Shown piece after piece: positions 16,812 through 24,470 of a DNA stretch of 64,000 nt. The notes below the pieces were generated by a model. That model searched no databases, was not told the origin of the DNA, and saw only the letters and a list, made by a program, of their open reading frames with translations. Made by a program: the position numbers and the translations under genes. The DNA comes from JBAXBF01 sp034429745 (GTDB lineage: Bacteria > Chloroflexota > Anaerolineae > Anaerolineales > DRKV01), in assembly GCA_034429745.1 (NCBI GenBank), contig DAOUFY010000043.1, positions 31,061-95,060 of the forward strand. The letters run 5' to 3'. How positions within the stretch are numbered: position 1 is the stretch's first letter; each line of letters opens with the position of its first letter.

Positions 16812-17831
16812 ATGCGAATTACAAAAGACACATTAATCAATGCAGCCAAGGCGTACGTAAAGGAAACAATTTCAAAACAGCATAATATTCTATGTGCTTA
16901 TTGCTGCGGATCGGTGTTAGGGAACGACCCGCTGCTAGGAGAAGCCGGAGACGTTGATCTTGTCTTTGTTCATTACCAAGAACCACTTATTCAACGTCAG
17001 ATCATCCGCTTAAACGATCAAATCCACCTGGATATTGTTCACCATTCACAGCGAATGTACAGTCAGCCGCGTACTTTACGGCAACACGCCTGGTTTGGAC
17101 CAACGATCTACAATTGTCTCACCCTTTATGATCCGCAGCACATGATGGATTTCATCATTGCCAGCGTTAGAGGGCAATACCATCATGCTGACATTGTCTA
17201 TAAACGGGCGCGCTCTCAGCTAAATCTTGGACGAAAAATTTGGCACGATCTTTCAGTTCAGCAAACCTTTCATGCACCCCAGCAAGTGATGAAATATCTC
17301 GAAGCGATTGAAAAGGCCCTCAATGCAGTGGTGTTATTAACCGCTGCACCATTGGCAGAGCGACGGTTGCTGCTTGAATTTCCCGCTTACGCCGCAAACC
17401 TTGGGCACAGCGGTTTATCCATAGGGGCATTAGGGCTGCTTGGCGGGTTAAATCTCCAAAAAGACATTTTATTGCAGTGGCTGCAAAGTTGGGAAGAAGC
17501 TTATCATGCCGTCAACACCTTCAAAAATGCACCCATTCAGCTTCATCCTCATCGCTTTCAATACTACAGCTTAGCTCTTCAACACCTAATCAACAGCGCG
17601 CAGCCAGCCAACGCCTTATACCTGCTCCTGCATACTTGGACTCTTATGGCTTGTACCCTGCAAGCAGATAATTACCATCAAGAAGCATGGAAGAACATAT
17701 GCCAATATTTAGGCATCATTGGGGAAGCTTTGGAAACGAGACAAACCGCTTTAGATGCTTATTTCGACACCATTGAAGATCTTTTTGAGGAATGGGGAAG
17801 AGAACAAGGTGTTCAAGAACGTTTCACGTGA
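16812..17831 (+). CDS. Nucleotidyltransferase-fold protein, function unknown
   Basis: Protein of 339 residues. Near the N-terminus is a polymerase-beta-like nucleotidyltransferase signature: CGSVLGN...GEAGDVDLVFV, i.e. a Gly-Ser followed by an Asp-x-Asp metal pair, then a second Asp in HLDIV. The rest is helical with no family I recognise, similar in plan to antibiotic-adenylyltransferase-type or MNT/HEPN-style proteins. ATG 16812 was chosen over an upstream TTG at 16782; neither has a clear SD. The last codons and stop lie within the first parS-like site, so this site is partly coding. No toxin-antitoxin partner is adjacent. Confidence 0.6.
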   Translation: MRITKDTLINAAKAYVKETISKQHNILCAYCCGSVLGNDPLLGEAGDVDLVFVHYQEPLIQRQIIRLNDQIHLDIVHHSQRMYSQPRTLRQHAWFGPTIYNCLTLYDPQHMMDFIIASVRGQYHHADIVYKRARSQLNLGRKIWHDLSVQQTFHAPQQVMKYLEAIEKALNAVVLLTAAPLAERRLLLEFPAYAANLGHSGLSIGALGLLGGLNLQKDILLQWLQSWEEAYHAVNTFKNAPIQLHPHRFQYYSLALQHLINSAQPANALYLLLHTWTLMACTLQADNYHQEAWKNICQYLGIIGEALETRQTALDAYFDTIEDLFEEWGREQGVQERFT

Positions 17832-17835
17832 AACA
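17820..17835. other. parS: parS-like ParB-binding site 1
   Basis: CGTTTCACGTGAAACA matches the widely conserved ParB site TGTTTCACGTGAAACA at 15 of 16 positions, including the whole 14-bp palindrome GTTTCACGTGAAAC. It overlaps the last codons and the TGA of the upstream gene. Identity with parS is family knowledge; binding is inferred. Confidence 0.85.
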
Positions 17836-17853
17836 TGGCCGTTCTTGTCGTTG

Positions 17854-17882
17854 GAACATTTATACTGACAATTGAAATGTTC
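17854..17882. terminator. Hairpin between the two parS-like sites
   Basis: GAACATTT (17854-17861) and AAATGTTC (17875-17882) form an 8-bp perfect stem with a 13-base loop between two convergent genes. There is no U-tract on either side, so it is at best a weak terminator; it could also be part of a nucleoprotein site. Confidence 0.35.
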
Positions 17883-17885
17883 TGA

Positions 17886-17901
17886 GGTTTCACGTGAAAC
17901 A
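17886..17901. other. parS: parS-like ParB-binding site 2
   Basis: GGTTTCACGTGAAACA, again 15 of 16 matches to the parS consensus with the full 14-bp palindrome. It sits 66 bp from site 1 and directly abuts the stop codon of the minus-strand sixA-like gene. Two sites so close together are consistent with a centromere-like ParB loading zone. Confidence 0.85.
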
Positions 17902-18384
17902 TCAACGTTTCGCACCCATTAAGGCCGGCGTAGCCAACCACAGCAATTCTCCCACAATCGAAGGCTGAAACGTTAAATCAACACACGCGACAGAGCCTTT
18001 TTTCATGATAACTCGTCCATTGCCTATCAAACGACCAATTACAATACTAAAATCGGGCTCATGTCCGACTAAGAGCAGTTCTTTATCTTCATCATAATTC
18101 TTGATTATTTCTCTTAATTCGTCTAAGCCAAAGCCAGGGCTTAATCGCTTTTCTTCTCTCAACTGCTCCTCTAAATCATATACTTCAGCAACCAACTGAG
18201 CTGTTTGCATCGCCCTTATCAATGGACTTGATAATATTTCAGTGAAGCGGATATTTCTCTCATACAAAAAGCGAGCAATCTCTTTCACTGCTTGGCGTCC
18301 TTTTTCGGTTAAAGGACGCAATTCGTCCACCCCTCCCCATTGATTTCTGCTGGCTATCCCATGACGCATAAAGTATAGCTTCAT
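17902..18384 (-). CDS. SixA-type phosphohistidine phosphatase / histidine phosphatase
   Basis: Histidine-phosphatase-superfamily protein of about 160 residues. The RHG catalytic motif appears at the very start (MKLYFMRHGIAS), with the second Arg in SSPLIRAMQTA and the second His in VGHEPDF. The short length and the N-terminal position of RHG match SixA. I prefer ATG 18384 for that reason; an earlier ATG at 18417 overlaps the upstream stop (TAATG) and would add 11 residues. It is the last gene of a ppk-CHAD-sixA operon, which suggests a role in polyphosphate-linked phosphate metabolism or removal of protein phosphohistidine. The true substrate cannot be read here. Confidence 0.85.
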   Translation of the reverse strand: MKLYFMRHGIASRNQWGGVDELRPLTEKGRQAVKEIARFLYERNIRFTEILSSPLIRAMQTAQLVAEVYDLEEQLREEKRLSPGFGLDELREIIKNYDEDKELLLVGHEPDFSIVIGRLIGNGRVIMKKGSVACVDLTFQPSIVGELLWLATPALMGAKR

Positions 18385-18416
18385 TTTCCCTTTTTCCCTC
18401 TCTTCACTAAAAAGCA

Positions 18417-19667
18417 TTATAATACTGACACAGCCTGAGCAAGATTTTGCTTAATTGCTGAAGACATAAATGACCGCCATGCCTCAGCAAACTTAGAAGC
18501 TAAATTATACCTTTGTTCTTCTTTTTTGATCAAATACGCCAGAAAAACAGAAGGATTCTGGCGCTCAGTAAGCAGTAAGTTGTTTTGTCTTTCTTCAACG
18601 ATAGTTTTGTATTTCGCGATGAGCAAACAGGCGTTATGAGCATCGTTCAACTCTCCCAGATGATCTTGAATTTGTTTGCATTGGTTGATGATATAGCGAG
18701 TTTCTTCTGGGCTTAATACATCGCAGAAAAACTCAAGCGTGTACCTGAACATTTTGAATGCCCGCCTTAGAGCATGCAATTGTTCAAAAGTGGCTTTCTC
18801 AATGATCGGATCAAACGCGCGTACTTCGGCAAATTGCTGATAAATGAGGATAGGCAACCATTCTTCAACTCTTATTGGCTTTGGCATTTCCTTAGTTGTA
18901 CTGTCATCATCATCTTCTTCTTTAAACTCTTCTAAAAATGCAGAAAAATCTTTTACAAATTCTTGATATTCTTCACTATCTAAATATTCCACTAATGCCT
19001 GACGCGCGGCTGCATGTTCTTCTTCCCAAGTTCCAATCAAAGGAAGATGTTCTTCAGGAGCAATGCCTTCCAGCTCCATTAACTCCTGCTTGGCTCTTTC
19101 CATGAAAACATCTAAATCCCGTACTTTCCCCAATGTTTGTCCTAATATTTTTACTTTTCGTTGAGTACGTTTGAGAATCTTTTTTGAGAAAAATGGTGAA
19201 AACAGCCGCATTGCGGCCCGTAGCCGCCGCGTTGCCACTCGCATATCATGCAGTTCTTCAATATCTTCACCCTTACGAGTGCCATCTTCATGAGCACATA
19301 TTTGTTTAAAACAAAAACTGAATATTTTTATTCCAGCAAGCTGCATCTTATCTTTTTTTTCCACTTGAGGGGTTTTTGTTTTCTTGACAACTTTTTTCTG
19401 CTCGTTCGTTTCCTGCAGTCTATCCATTTCATCAGCGGTGTGAGACAGCTGAAAAATGTCCATGCCGCGTTGCATAAATAATTGGCGCCAATAGCGCACG
19501 CTGCGTTCGGATAACCCTAATTTATTCGCGATTTGCTTTGAAGCTAGCCCGGCCTGTAAATCCAACAAGAGTCGGGCGCGTTTTCTTAGCCTTTCACTTT
19601 CTGCCTGATTATTTGCGATCGCCTGCAGTAAAGCCTGCTGTTGCGGCGTCAGACTCAAGCTGTTCAT
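18417..19667 (-). CDS. HTH-CHAD fusion protein
   Basis: Protein of 416 residues. The N-terminus (about 1-70) is a helix-turn-helix of the transposase/Homeodomain-like type (LASKQIANKLGLSERSVRYWRQLF). A Lys-rich linker follows (about 90-108). The remainder is a CHAD domain, helical and rich in conserved basic residues, opening with the typical HDMRVATRRLRAAMRLF and later HALRRAFKMFRYTLEF. CHAD domains bind polyphosphate granules, which fits its position between ppk and a phosphatase gene. An acidic stretch (EEDDDD) interrupts it at about 250. The fused HTH is unusual and raises the possibility of a polyphosphate-responsive DNA-binding protein; that is inference. Confidence 0.85.
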   Translation of the reverse strand: MNSLSLTPQQQALLQAIANNQAESERLRKRARLLLDLQAGLASKQIANKLGLSERSVRYWRQLFMQRGMDIFQLSHTADEMDRLQETNEQKKVVKKTKTPQVEKKDKMQLAGIKIFSFCFKQICAHEDGTRKGEDIEELHDMRVATRRLRAAMRLFSPFFSKKILKRTQRKVKILGQTLGKVRDLDVFMERAKQELMELEGIAPEEHLPLIGTWEEEHAAARQALVEYLDSEEYQEFVKDFSAFLEEFKEEDDDDSTTKEMPKPIRVEEWLPILIYQQFAEVRAFDPIIEKATFEQLHALRRAFKMFRYTLEFFCDVLSPEETRYIINQCKQIQDHLGELNDAHNACLLIAKYKTIVEERQNNLLLTERQNPSVFLAYLIKKEEQRYNLASKFAEAWRSFMSSAIKQNLAQAVSVL

Positions 19668-19689
19668 TTTTTCTCCTTTTGGGTCTCTT

Positions 19690-21852
19690 TTAACTAATCT
19701 GCTGCCTTTGCTTCATGAACCATTCTTGGGCACTAAACCATTCTTGCCCCCCTCTTTGTTTGGCGCGTTCATAAGTGCCATCCGCTTTCATTAACCATGC
19801 TTTAGCATTGTCTTTTAAGTAGGCAGGGATAATTTCTTCACATATTTTTTTAATTAACCGTTCTTCTTCAACCGGGAAAAGCACCTCGACGCGCCGATCT
19901 AAGTTGCGCGGCATAAGGTCTGCACTGCCGAGGTAAATTTTTGTTTCACCGCCATGCGCAAAGTAATAGATGCGGCTATGTTCTAAGAATCTTCCCACAA
20001 TACTCTTGACAGAAATGTTTTCGCTTATGTTTGGAATGCCGGGTCTTAAACAACAGGTTCCTCTGACAATCAAATCAACCTTCACACCAGCTTGTGAGGC
20101 TTTGTACAGCAAATCAATCATCTCTTGATCAGTGATGGCATTCACTTTAAATATCAAATGCCCATTTTGCCCTTTTGCTTGAAAATCAATTTCCTGCAAA
20201 ATAAGCTCCCTCAACCCTGCGCGCATGTTGATTGGGGCAACTAACAATTTGCGGTAATCCTTTTTAGCTGAATAGCCGGAAATGTAATTGAACAAATCGC
20301 TTACATCGTCTGCAACATCCTCATCGCAGGTGAACATGCCAATATCTTCATAAATATGCGCGGTTACAGCGTTGTAATTTCCTGTAGAAAGGTGAATGTA
20401 ACGATGAATATGCTCTCCTTCGCGGCGTACGACCAAAGCCACTTTGCAATGAGTTTTCAAGCCAACCAAACCATAGGTTACATGCACCCCTTCCTGCTCC
20501 AAACGCCTAGCCCAGCCAATATTGCTTTCTTCATCAAAGCGTGCTTTTAATTCCACTAACACACTGACTTGTTTGCGGTTTTCTATCGCTTCTAACAAAG
20601 TGTGCACAACCGGTGAGTTCTTCCCAACCCGATAGAGGGTTTGCTTTATCGCTAAAACATTTGGATCGTGAGCAGCGGATTTAAGGAATAAGATCACCGG
20701 ATCAAAAGAATCATAAGGATGATGCAGCATGATATCCCCATCATGAATTGCCTTAAAGATATCACCCTCAGGTGAGCGCTTTTGAATAATTGGAGGTATC
20801 AGCGGCATATAGGGTTTGTCTTTTAAGTCATAACGTTCAATGGAAGTCAACTGCATGAGAGAACTTAACCCAAAAGGACCATTGATCACGTAGATATCAT
20901 TCTTATCCATCTCCAAGTTATAGACTAAGATATCGAGAATATTGGGCGGCATGTTTGGGTTAATACCTAAGAACACCACATTTCCAAAGCGGCGCTGACG
21001 CACACTTTGTTCCACTGTCTCCAGCAGATCAATCGCTTCTAGTTCCTGTATAGTCATATCGGCATTACGAATAATGTAAAACGGATGGGCTTCGATGACC
21101 TTCAATCCCGGAAAAAGACGCTCTAAATTAGCCGCAATTAGCTGCTCCAGCCAAACAAAATAATGGCGGCGTGGAACAGTACCGTCTTTTTTTAAGCTAC
21201 CGGAGGAGCGTTTTAATGGCACAAAGCGCGGTAATGTATCCGGCACTTTAACTCGCACAAAACGCTGTTTGCCATCTTCCCCCTGTACTAATACCGCTAA
21301 GTTTAGGCTTAAACTAGATATGTGGGGAAATGGATGGCCGGGGTCAACGGCTAAAGGAGTGAGCACAGGAAAAACAACTTCATTGTAATACTGCTTTGCG
21401 TTGGATAACTGCTGCTTGGATAATTCGTTGTAATTCAGGATATAAATATCTTTTTCTCTTAACTTAGCTGTTAGCTCATGCAGACAGTTCACTTGCTGAG
21501 ATAGAATATCCATGCTCGCTTTTCGGATAGCTGCTAACTGTTCAGGTGGAGTTGCCCCATCAAAAGAAGGTTCAAAAATACCCGCGGCGATCTGTAGTTT
21601 TAATCCCCCCACTCTGACCATAAAAAATTCATCCATATTAGAGCCAACAATCGCTAAAAATTTCACGCGCTCAAGCAAGGGATTGCGTTCATCTTTTGCC
21701 TCTTCCAGCACCCTGCGTTGAAATTCCAATAAGCTTAATTCTCGATTGATATATAGCGAGAGTCGCTTTATTTCTTCTGTAACCTGCGCCGGCGTATCAT
21801 CCATTTTTTTCTTTGCCTTAGGTCGTTTTTTCAAGCCATCTGTTAGCAGCAT
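19690..21852 (-). CDS. ppk: Polyphosphate kinase 1
   Basis: Makes inorganic polyphosphate from ATP. About 720 residues, the usual size. The N-domain opens with YINRELSLLEFQRRVLEEA, the PPK1 signature, and continues to VGSNMDEFFMVRVGGLK. The catalytic phospho-His is in the HLSTGNYN motif of the second half, and C-terminal PLD-like elements include the final PRNLDRRVEVLFPV. Start: ATG 21852 is the first ATG; two TTG codons precede it in frame, and ATG 21804 (MDDTPAQ) is an alternative with a modest SD. It leads an operon with the CHAD and SixA-like genes (22-bp gap, then a one-base overlap). Confidence 0.96.
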   Translation of the reverse strand: MLLTDGLKKRPKAKKKMDDTPAQVTEEIKRLSLYINRELSLLEFQRRVLEEAKDERNPLLERVKFLAIVGSNMDEFFMVRVGGLKLQIAAGIFEPSFDGATPPEQLAAIRKASMDILSQQVNCLHELTAKLREKDIYILNYNELSKQQLSNAKQYYNEVVFPVLTPLAVDPGHPFPHISSLSLNLAVLVQGEDGKQRFVRVKVPDTLPRFVPLKRSSGSLKKDGTVPRRHYFVWLEQLIAANLERLFPGLKVIEAHPFYIIRNADMTIQELEAIDLLETVEQSVRQRRFGNVVFLGINPNMPPNILDILVYNLEMDKNDIYVINGPFGLSSLMQLTSIERYDLKDKPYMPLIPPIIQKRSPEGDIFKAIHDGDIMLHHPYDSFDPVILFLKSAAHDPNVLAIKQTLYRVGKNSPVVHTLLEAIENRKQVSVLVELKARFDEESNIGWARRLEQEGVHVTYGLVGLKTHCKVALVVRREGEHIHRYIHLSTGNYNAVTAHIYEDIGMFTCDEDVADDVSDLFNYISGYSAKKDYRKLLVAPINMRAGLRELILQEIDFQAKGQNGHLIFKVNAITDQEMIDLLYKASQAGVKVDLIVRGTCCLRPGIPNISENISVKSIVGRFLEHSRIYYFAHGGETKIYLGSADLMPRNLDRRVEVLFPVEEERLIKKICEEIIPAYLKDNAKAWLMKADGTYERAKQRGGQEWFSAQEWFMKQRQQIS

Positions 21853-21925
21853 ATCCAACAATACTTTAATACTTGGCTTTGCTTAAATTGCCTGCTGTGA
21901 AAATATATATTTATTTTTCTATGAC

Positions 21926-22588
21926 TTATTTCGAATTTTTTGTTTTCTCTAGTATTGCTTGATAGATAGTTTGCTTAATATTTTCAATATTTCCTTCACC
22001 ATTTACCTCAACAAGTAAATTTTTTTGCTTATAATATTCGATCAATGGTGAAGTCTGTTGATGAAAAGTTTTCAAACGCGCTCGGACTGTTTCCGGCTTA
22101 TCATCTTCACGCTGAACTAAATATTCTCCATGGCATTTATGATAAGGACATTCTTTAAATGGATTGTATTTTTTATGAAAAGGCTGCTGACACTCTGTGC
22201 ATATTAATCTTCCTGAAAGACGTTCTACAATTTCATCATCAGACACTCGCAAATAAATTACACAATCAACGGACTTGCCCATTTCATTCAGCAATTGAGT
22301 TAACGCTTCAGCTTGCGTCAAAGTCCGCGGAAAACCATCAAATAAAACACCTTGCTGAACATCCGGCTGTTGCAGGCGCTCGCGAACCATGGCAATCGTT
22401 ACATCATCTGGCACGAGCTGACCTTTATTCATGTATTCTTCAGCGAGAAGCCCCAATTTTGTTCGTTCCTTTAAATTATAGCGAAACAAATCACCTGTAG
22501 CAATATGTGTTAATTGAAAATTTGCTATTAAAAATTCCGCCTGCGTTCCTTTTCCAGAACCCGGCGCTCCAAGCAAAATGAGATTCAT
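21926..22588 (-). CDS. adk: Adenylate kinase
   Basis: Interconverts AMP + ATP and 2 ADP. 220 residues. P-loop GAPGSGKGTQ (7-16), the AMP-binding FDGFPRT, and a long LID with a zinc-type Cys pattern: CTEC ... CPYHKC. A four-ligand LID is typical of Gram-positive and Chloroflexota enzymes. Start 22588 has GGAGG immediately upstream; an in-frame ATG at 22603 contains that SD and is rejected. It stands alone, away from the ribosomal-protein operon where adk often lies, and diverges from the dnaJ-like gene. Confidence 0.96.
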   Translation of the reverse strand: MNLILLGAPGSGKGTQAEFLIANFQLTHIATGDLFRYNLKERTKLGLLAEEYMNKGQLVPDDVTIAMVRERLQQPDVQQGVLFDGFPRTLTQAEALTQLLNEMGKSVDCVIYLRVSDDEIVERLSGRLICTECQQPFHKKYNPFKECPYHKCHGEYLVQREDDKPETVRARLKTFHQQTSPLIEYYKQKNLLVEVNGEGNIENIKQTIYQAILEKTKNSK

Positions 22589-22706
22589 TTGATTATCCTC
22601 CATTTGTATTTAGTGATTATAGTTTTATTTTAACATGAGAGTTCCATTCCGTAAATTGTCCCATGTTGGGTTAATCTTCAACCAATCCACTTTATTAAAA
22701 ACATAG

Positions 22707-22762
22707 TATAATCATGATAGATTTAACATTGTATTCCAGCATCTGAAACCGCAAGGTTTCAG
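22707..22762 (+). promoter_or_regulatory. Promoter -10 and GNRA hairpin in the dnaJ-like leader
   Basis: TATAAT at 22707-22712 lacks a clear -35. Downstream, CTGAAACC-GCAA-GGTTTCAG (22743-22762) forms a perfect 8-bp stem capped by a GNRA tetraloop, about 43 bases before the start codon. It could stabilise or regulate the mRNA; it is not a CIRCE operator. Confidence 0.4.
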
Positions 22763-22805
22763 GATGAAAATCTATTTTTCTTCAAGTCTTCTCTGAGGTT
22801 AAGCT

Positions 22806-23753
22806 ATGGAATATAAAGATTATTATAAAATTTTAGGCGTCAGCAAAAACGCTACAAAAGAAGAGATTTCACAAGCCTTTCGCAAGCTGGCTCGAAAATA
22901 TCACCCGGATGTAAACCCGGGTGATAAACAAGCTGAAGAAAAGTTTAAAGAGATCAATGAAGCTCATGAGGTGCTTTCCGATCCGGAAAAGCGCAAGAAA
23001 TACGACCAATTTGGAAACCAATGGCAGCAATACACCCGCGGCGGTGGAAGACCAGAGGATTTTGACTGGTCTAAATGGGGCAGTCAGCCGCGCACCCATG
23101 TATATACAGTAACTCCTGAGGAATTAGAACAAATGTTTGGCGGTTTTGGCAACAGCACATTCGGCGGTGGTTTTGGGGGTTTTTCAGATTTTTTCGAAAC
23201 CCTGTTCGGTGGTTTGCGCACACCCTCTCAAAGCAGCACTCAAACTCGGACGCGTGCTCGCGATACTGAGCATAATGTCCAAATCACGCTGGAAGAGGCA
23301 TTTAACGGCACTACCCGCCTGTTGCAATGGGAAGGGGGCAGGAAAATTGAAGCCAAGATTCCCCCTGGTGTGCGCAGCGGTTCAAAAGTCCGTTTAGCAA
23401 AACAAGGTGAGGGAGGGGCAGATTTATACCTTAAAGTTGAAGTTTTGCCTCACCCTGTTTTTGAACGGGATGGCGATGATCTAAAGGTTACCATTGATGT
23501 TGACTTATATACAGCTATTCTCGGCGGTGAGGTTACGGTTGCTACTATAGATAAACGCGTTAAACTCACTATTCCTCCAGAAACCCAAAATGGCAAGATC
23601 TTTCGCTTGAGCGGATTAGGTATGCCTAAACTGCGCTCTCCTCATCAACGCGGTGATTTATACGCCATGGTTGAAGTGCAATTGCCAACAAACCTCACCA
23701 CTGAAGAGAAGAAACTGTTTGAAAAGTTGCGAAGCTTAAGACATTCTTCGTGA
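22806..23753 (+). CDS. DnaJ/CbpA-type co-chaperone
   Basis: Hsp40 co-chaperone of 315 residues. The J domain (1-70) has the HPD triad in KYHPDVNPG. A Gly/Phe-rich region follows (about 100-150, GGFGNSTFGGGFGGFSDFF). Two DnaJ C-terminal beta domains (about 155-305) follow without the CxxCxGxG zinc module, so this is a type II, CbpA-like protein rather than canonical DnaJ. dnaK and grpE are not adjacent. greA follows 46 bp downstream in the same direction and could be co-transcribed, though the gap has its own TATAAT. Confidence 0.93.
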   Translation: MEYKDYYKILGVSKNATKEEISQAFRKLARKYHPDVNPGDKQAEEKFKEINEAHEVLSDPEKRKKYDQFGNQWQQYTRGGGRPEDFDWSKWGSQPRTHVYTVTPEELEQMFGGFGNSTFGGGFGGFSDFFETLFGGLRTPSQSSTQTRTRARDTEHNVQITLEEAFNGTTRLLQWEGGRKIEAKIPPGVRSGSKVRLAKQGEGGADLYLKVEVLPHPVFERDGDDLKVTIDVDLYTAILGGEVTVATIDKRVKLTIPPETQNGKIFRLSGLGMPKLRSPHQRGDLYAMVEVQLPTNLTTEEKKLFEKLRSLRHSS

Positions 23754-23799
23754 GTGTATAATATTTGTCTAATGAAAAAAACCCGAAGGGAAGTATGAG

Positions 23800-24273
23800 A
23801 TGAGTGACGTACAGCAACATTATTTAACTCCTGAAGGAAAACAAAAACTTATTGAAGAGCTAGAAAGGCTAGAAGGCCCGGAACGGGCTGCTATTTCAAA
23901 ACGCCTACGTGAAGCCATTCAGATGGGTGATTTATCTGAAAATGCGGATTACCATAAGGCTAAAGAAGATCAGGGTTTTCTTGAAGGGCGTATTCAGGAA
24001 ATAAAGCGTATTTTGCAAAATGCTATTATCATCGAACCAAATCAAGGTGATCGCGATATTGTGAGTATTGGTGATACAGTAACTCTTCAGGAAGAAGGTG
24101 AAGAACCCGAAACCTATCAAATTGTTGGTGCGAAAGAAGCTGACCCTAAAAATGGTCGCATTTCAAATGAATCGCCCATTGGCAGTGCTGTGCTTGGCAA
24201 GCGAGTTGGAGATGTGGTGCAAATTCAAACTCCGGCCGGCCAATTAAGTCTTAAGATCATCAGCATAAAATAA
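23800..24273 (+). CDS. greA: Transcription elongation factor GreA
   Basis: Rescues backtracked RNA polymerase by stimulating transcript cleavage. 157 residues, full length. The N-terminal coiled coil carries the acidic tip in GDLSENADYH (about 45-54) and an FLEGRIQEIKRIL helix. The C-terminal FKBP-like domain ends SPIGSAVLGKRVGDVVQIQTP, the family signature. A good SD (gaaggga) precedes the ATG. It lies just downstream of the dnaJ-like gene. Confidence 0.96.
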   Translation: MSDVQQHYLTPEGKQKLIEELERLEGPERAAISKRLREAIQMGDLSENADYHKAKEDQGFLEGRIQEIKRILQNAIIIEPNQGDRDIVSIGDTVTLQEEGEEPETYQIVGAKEADPKNGRISNESPIGSAVLGKRVGDVVQIQTPAGQLSLKIISIK

Positions 24274-24419
24274 TATATCAATATACCTATAATGGTGATG
24301 GAAAATGAGACTTGAGGTGTTGCAACAGCCAGACGTTGGGCTTACAAAACTATCCAAACTAAAAGTACTTTTCAAATAATCTAACCAAAGCCAAAATTTC
24401 ACAGCCCATTAATAAGCAA

Positions 24420-24452
24420 AACAGCCCGCATTCTCCTAGAAAGCGGGTTGTT
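24420..24452 (-). terminator. leuS terminator
   Basis: On the minus strand AACAACCCGC and GCGGGCTGTT pair around a 13-base loop and are followed by TTGCTTATT, a U-rich tail; this lies 19 bases past the leuS stop. It may also insulate greA from the opposite direction. Confidence 0.7.
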
Positions 24453-24470
24453 GAAGTGAACGCTGAATTT

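Noticed and set aside
18385..18417. N-terminal extension of the sixA-like gene
   Set aside because: Its 11 extra residues precede the RHG motif that normally starts the protein; still possible through TAATG coupling.
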